Part shown: positions 63,324 through 64,000 of the stretch, piece by piece
Position numbering within the stretch: position 1 is the stretch's first letter
Layout: each line of letters begins with the position of its first letter
Assembly (NCBI GenBank): GCA_966250335.1
Contig: CBINGZ010000036.1
Span: forward strand, 1 to 64,000
Direction: 5' to 3'
DNA: 64,000 nucleotides
Origin: OLB7 sp966250335
GTDB lineage: Bacteria; Bacteroidota; Ignavibacteria; OLB7
Translations under genes and position numbers: made by a program
Notes under the pieces: generated by a model
The model's database searches: none
The model's input: the letters and a program-made list of their open reading frames with translations, nothing else
Told to the model about the DNA's origin: nothing

Positions 63324-64000
63324 ATGAGAATGTATGTGATGGCAGTGTTCATGATCACTGCCGTGAATGTCGTATTCGGGCAGATACCGGCCGACAGTAT
63401 AGAAGCAATCATCAGGCAGGAAGTCGCCGGCAGAAGGAGCAAGAGTATTGTTGTTGGAATTATCGATGCCGACGGCAGACGAATATTCAGCGAAGGAACG
63501 CTGAGCGATGAACATCCCGTACCGCCTGACGGCAATACGATCTATGAGATCGGATCGATAACGAAGGTCTTTACCTCGCTGTTGCTGGCCGATATGAGCC
63601 TGAAGCGGATGCTCCGCCTCGACGACCCTATTTCGAAATTCCTTCCGAACACCGTAAAGACGCCGACAAGAAACGGAAGGGAGATTTCACTCCTCAACCT
63701 CTCGACCCACAGAGCCGGATTCCCCCGCAACGCCTGGAACCTCGATCCGAAAAATCCCGACAACCCGTTTGCCGATTACACGGTAAACGACCTGTACGAG
63801 TACGTCTCCGAATTCGAACTCAGCCGTGACATCGATTCAAGATGGGCATACTCGAACATCGGGTATTCACTGCTGGGGGATATCCTGACCACTGCTGCCC
63901 ATAGAGACTTCGAGGAGCTGGTGAAGCAGGGTATCTGCGAACCGTTGAAGATGAAGAGCACGGTGATATCGCTGACTCCCGAGCTTGAGAGCAATATGGC
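63324..64000 (+). CDS. Serine hydrolase of the beta-lactamase/class C PBP family (cut by right edge)
   Basis: About 225 residues are visible and the C-terminus lies beyond the window. A signal peptide (MRMYVMAVFMITAVNVVFGQ) is followed by a serine beta-lactamase-like domain with the catalytic SxxK motif as SITK (in YEIGSITKVFTSLLLADM). The LLNLSTHRAGFPRN stretch and the second motif YSN (WAYSNIGYSLLGDIL) follow. The third motif (HxG/KTG) would be outside. Members include peptidases and esterases as well as beta-lactamases, so drug resistance should not be assumed. The gene is less GC-rich than its neighbours and has its own promoter at 63200. Confidence 0.9.
   Translation, partial: MRMYVMAVFMITAVNVVFGQIPADSIEAIIRQEVAGRRSKSIVVGIIDADGRRIFSEGTLSDEHPVPPDGNTIYEIGSITKVFTSLLLADMSLKRMLRLDDPISKFLPNTVKTPTRNGREISLLNLSTHRAGFPRNAWNLDPKNPDNPFADYTVNDLYEYVSEFELSRDIDSRWAYSNIGYSLLGDILTTAAHRDFEELVKQGICEPLKMKSTVISLTPELESNM

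Noticed and set aside
63324..64000. Antibiotic-resistance beta-lactamase
   Set aside because: The SxxK and YxN motifs define the broad serine-hydrolase family; the C-terminal motif is outside the window and there is no resistance context.

Overview
The window is GC-rich (above 60% by eye) and densely coded, with short operons on both strands. Several signals point to a relative of the Bacteroidota (FCB group). Four secreted proteins carry a C-terminal beta-sandwich like a type IX secretion sorting domain, and three of them end in -VVR or -VIR. Four promoters fit the Bacteroidota pattern TTG-N20-TAnnTTTG (exact or with one mismatch). There are choice-of-anchor, kelch and BNR-repeat secreted proteins and giant OmpA-like proteins. 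High GC with this gene content suggests an Ignavibacteria/Kapaibacteria-like lineage, but that placement is inference. I found no rRNA, tRNA, CRISPR array or complete insertion sequence.

Layout. 0-3.8 kb (minus): the start of a very acidic repeat protein cut by the left edge, then an acyl-CoA dehydrogenase, dUTPase and AI-2E-type permease set. 4-7.5 kb (plus): PolX-PHP, FolD and an RluA-type pseudouridine synthase. 7.5-9.2 kb (minus): an NlpC/P60 lipoprotein and a Fur-family regulator with a MerC-like membrane protein, preceded by a palindrome that overlaps the promoter. 9.4-11.5 kb: a secreted kelch protein and a DinB-like protein, convergent around a 30-bp perfect palindrome. 11.6-16.9 kb (minus): rimO-psd-pssA, then two TatA/B proteins and gatA, with several ATGA couplings. 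17.2-20.7 kb (plus): a Xer recombinase coupled to an outer-membrane protein, HPF and HPr kinase. 20.9-22.3 kb: a sigma factor with a membrane partner. 22.6-26.8 kb: a peptide-type ABC binding protein with two permeases and no ATPase gene. 27-28.4 kb: a lipoprotein joining a heme-c motif to a PHM-like copper monooxygenase. 28.4-28.9 kb: an intergenic region with REP-like repeats and a long inverted repeat. 28.9-32.6 kb: a second sigma/anti-sigma-like pair divergent from an OmpA-like giant. 32.7-35.2 kb: an AT-richer single-gene restriction-modification enzyme, an adenine methylase fused to a PstI-size nuclease. 35.3-46.5 kb: Omp85-like, choice-of-anchor, OmpA-like and BNR-repeat envelope or secreted proteins. 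46.7-53.3 kb: a TetR-controlled TolC/MFP/RND efflux operon. 53.4-54.2 kb: a fatty-acid hydroxylase-type enzyme. 54.3-61.3 kb (minus): a seven-gene carbohydrate operon (GT-B-like protein, SpsF-type cytidylyltransferase, split transketolase, GSA-type aminotransferase, SDR, short NeuB). 62-63.2 kb: an encapsulated ferritin and encapsulin shell pair. 63.3 kb to the right edge: a truncated serine-hydrolase (beta-lactamase family) gene.

The best candidate for undescribed biology is the 54.3-61.3 kb operon. It pairs a two-subunit transketolase and an aminomutase-type aminotransferase with a NeuB-like PEP-condensing enzyme and a CMP-sugar-type activating enzyme. That looks like a route to an amino-ulosonic acid not obviously covered by the textbook sialic, legionaminic or pseudaminic acid pathways. 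Other points of note are the fused PstI-type restriction-modification protein, a PolX whose three polymerase aspartates all appear substituted, and two regulator-promoter-operator arrangements that can be read directly from the DNA.
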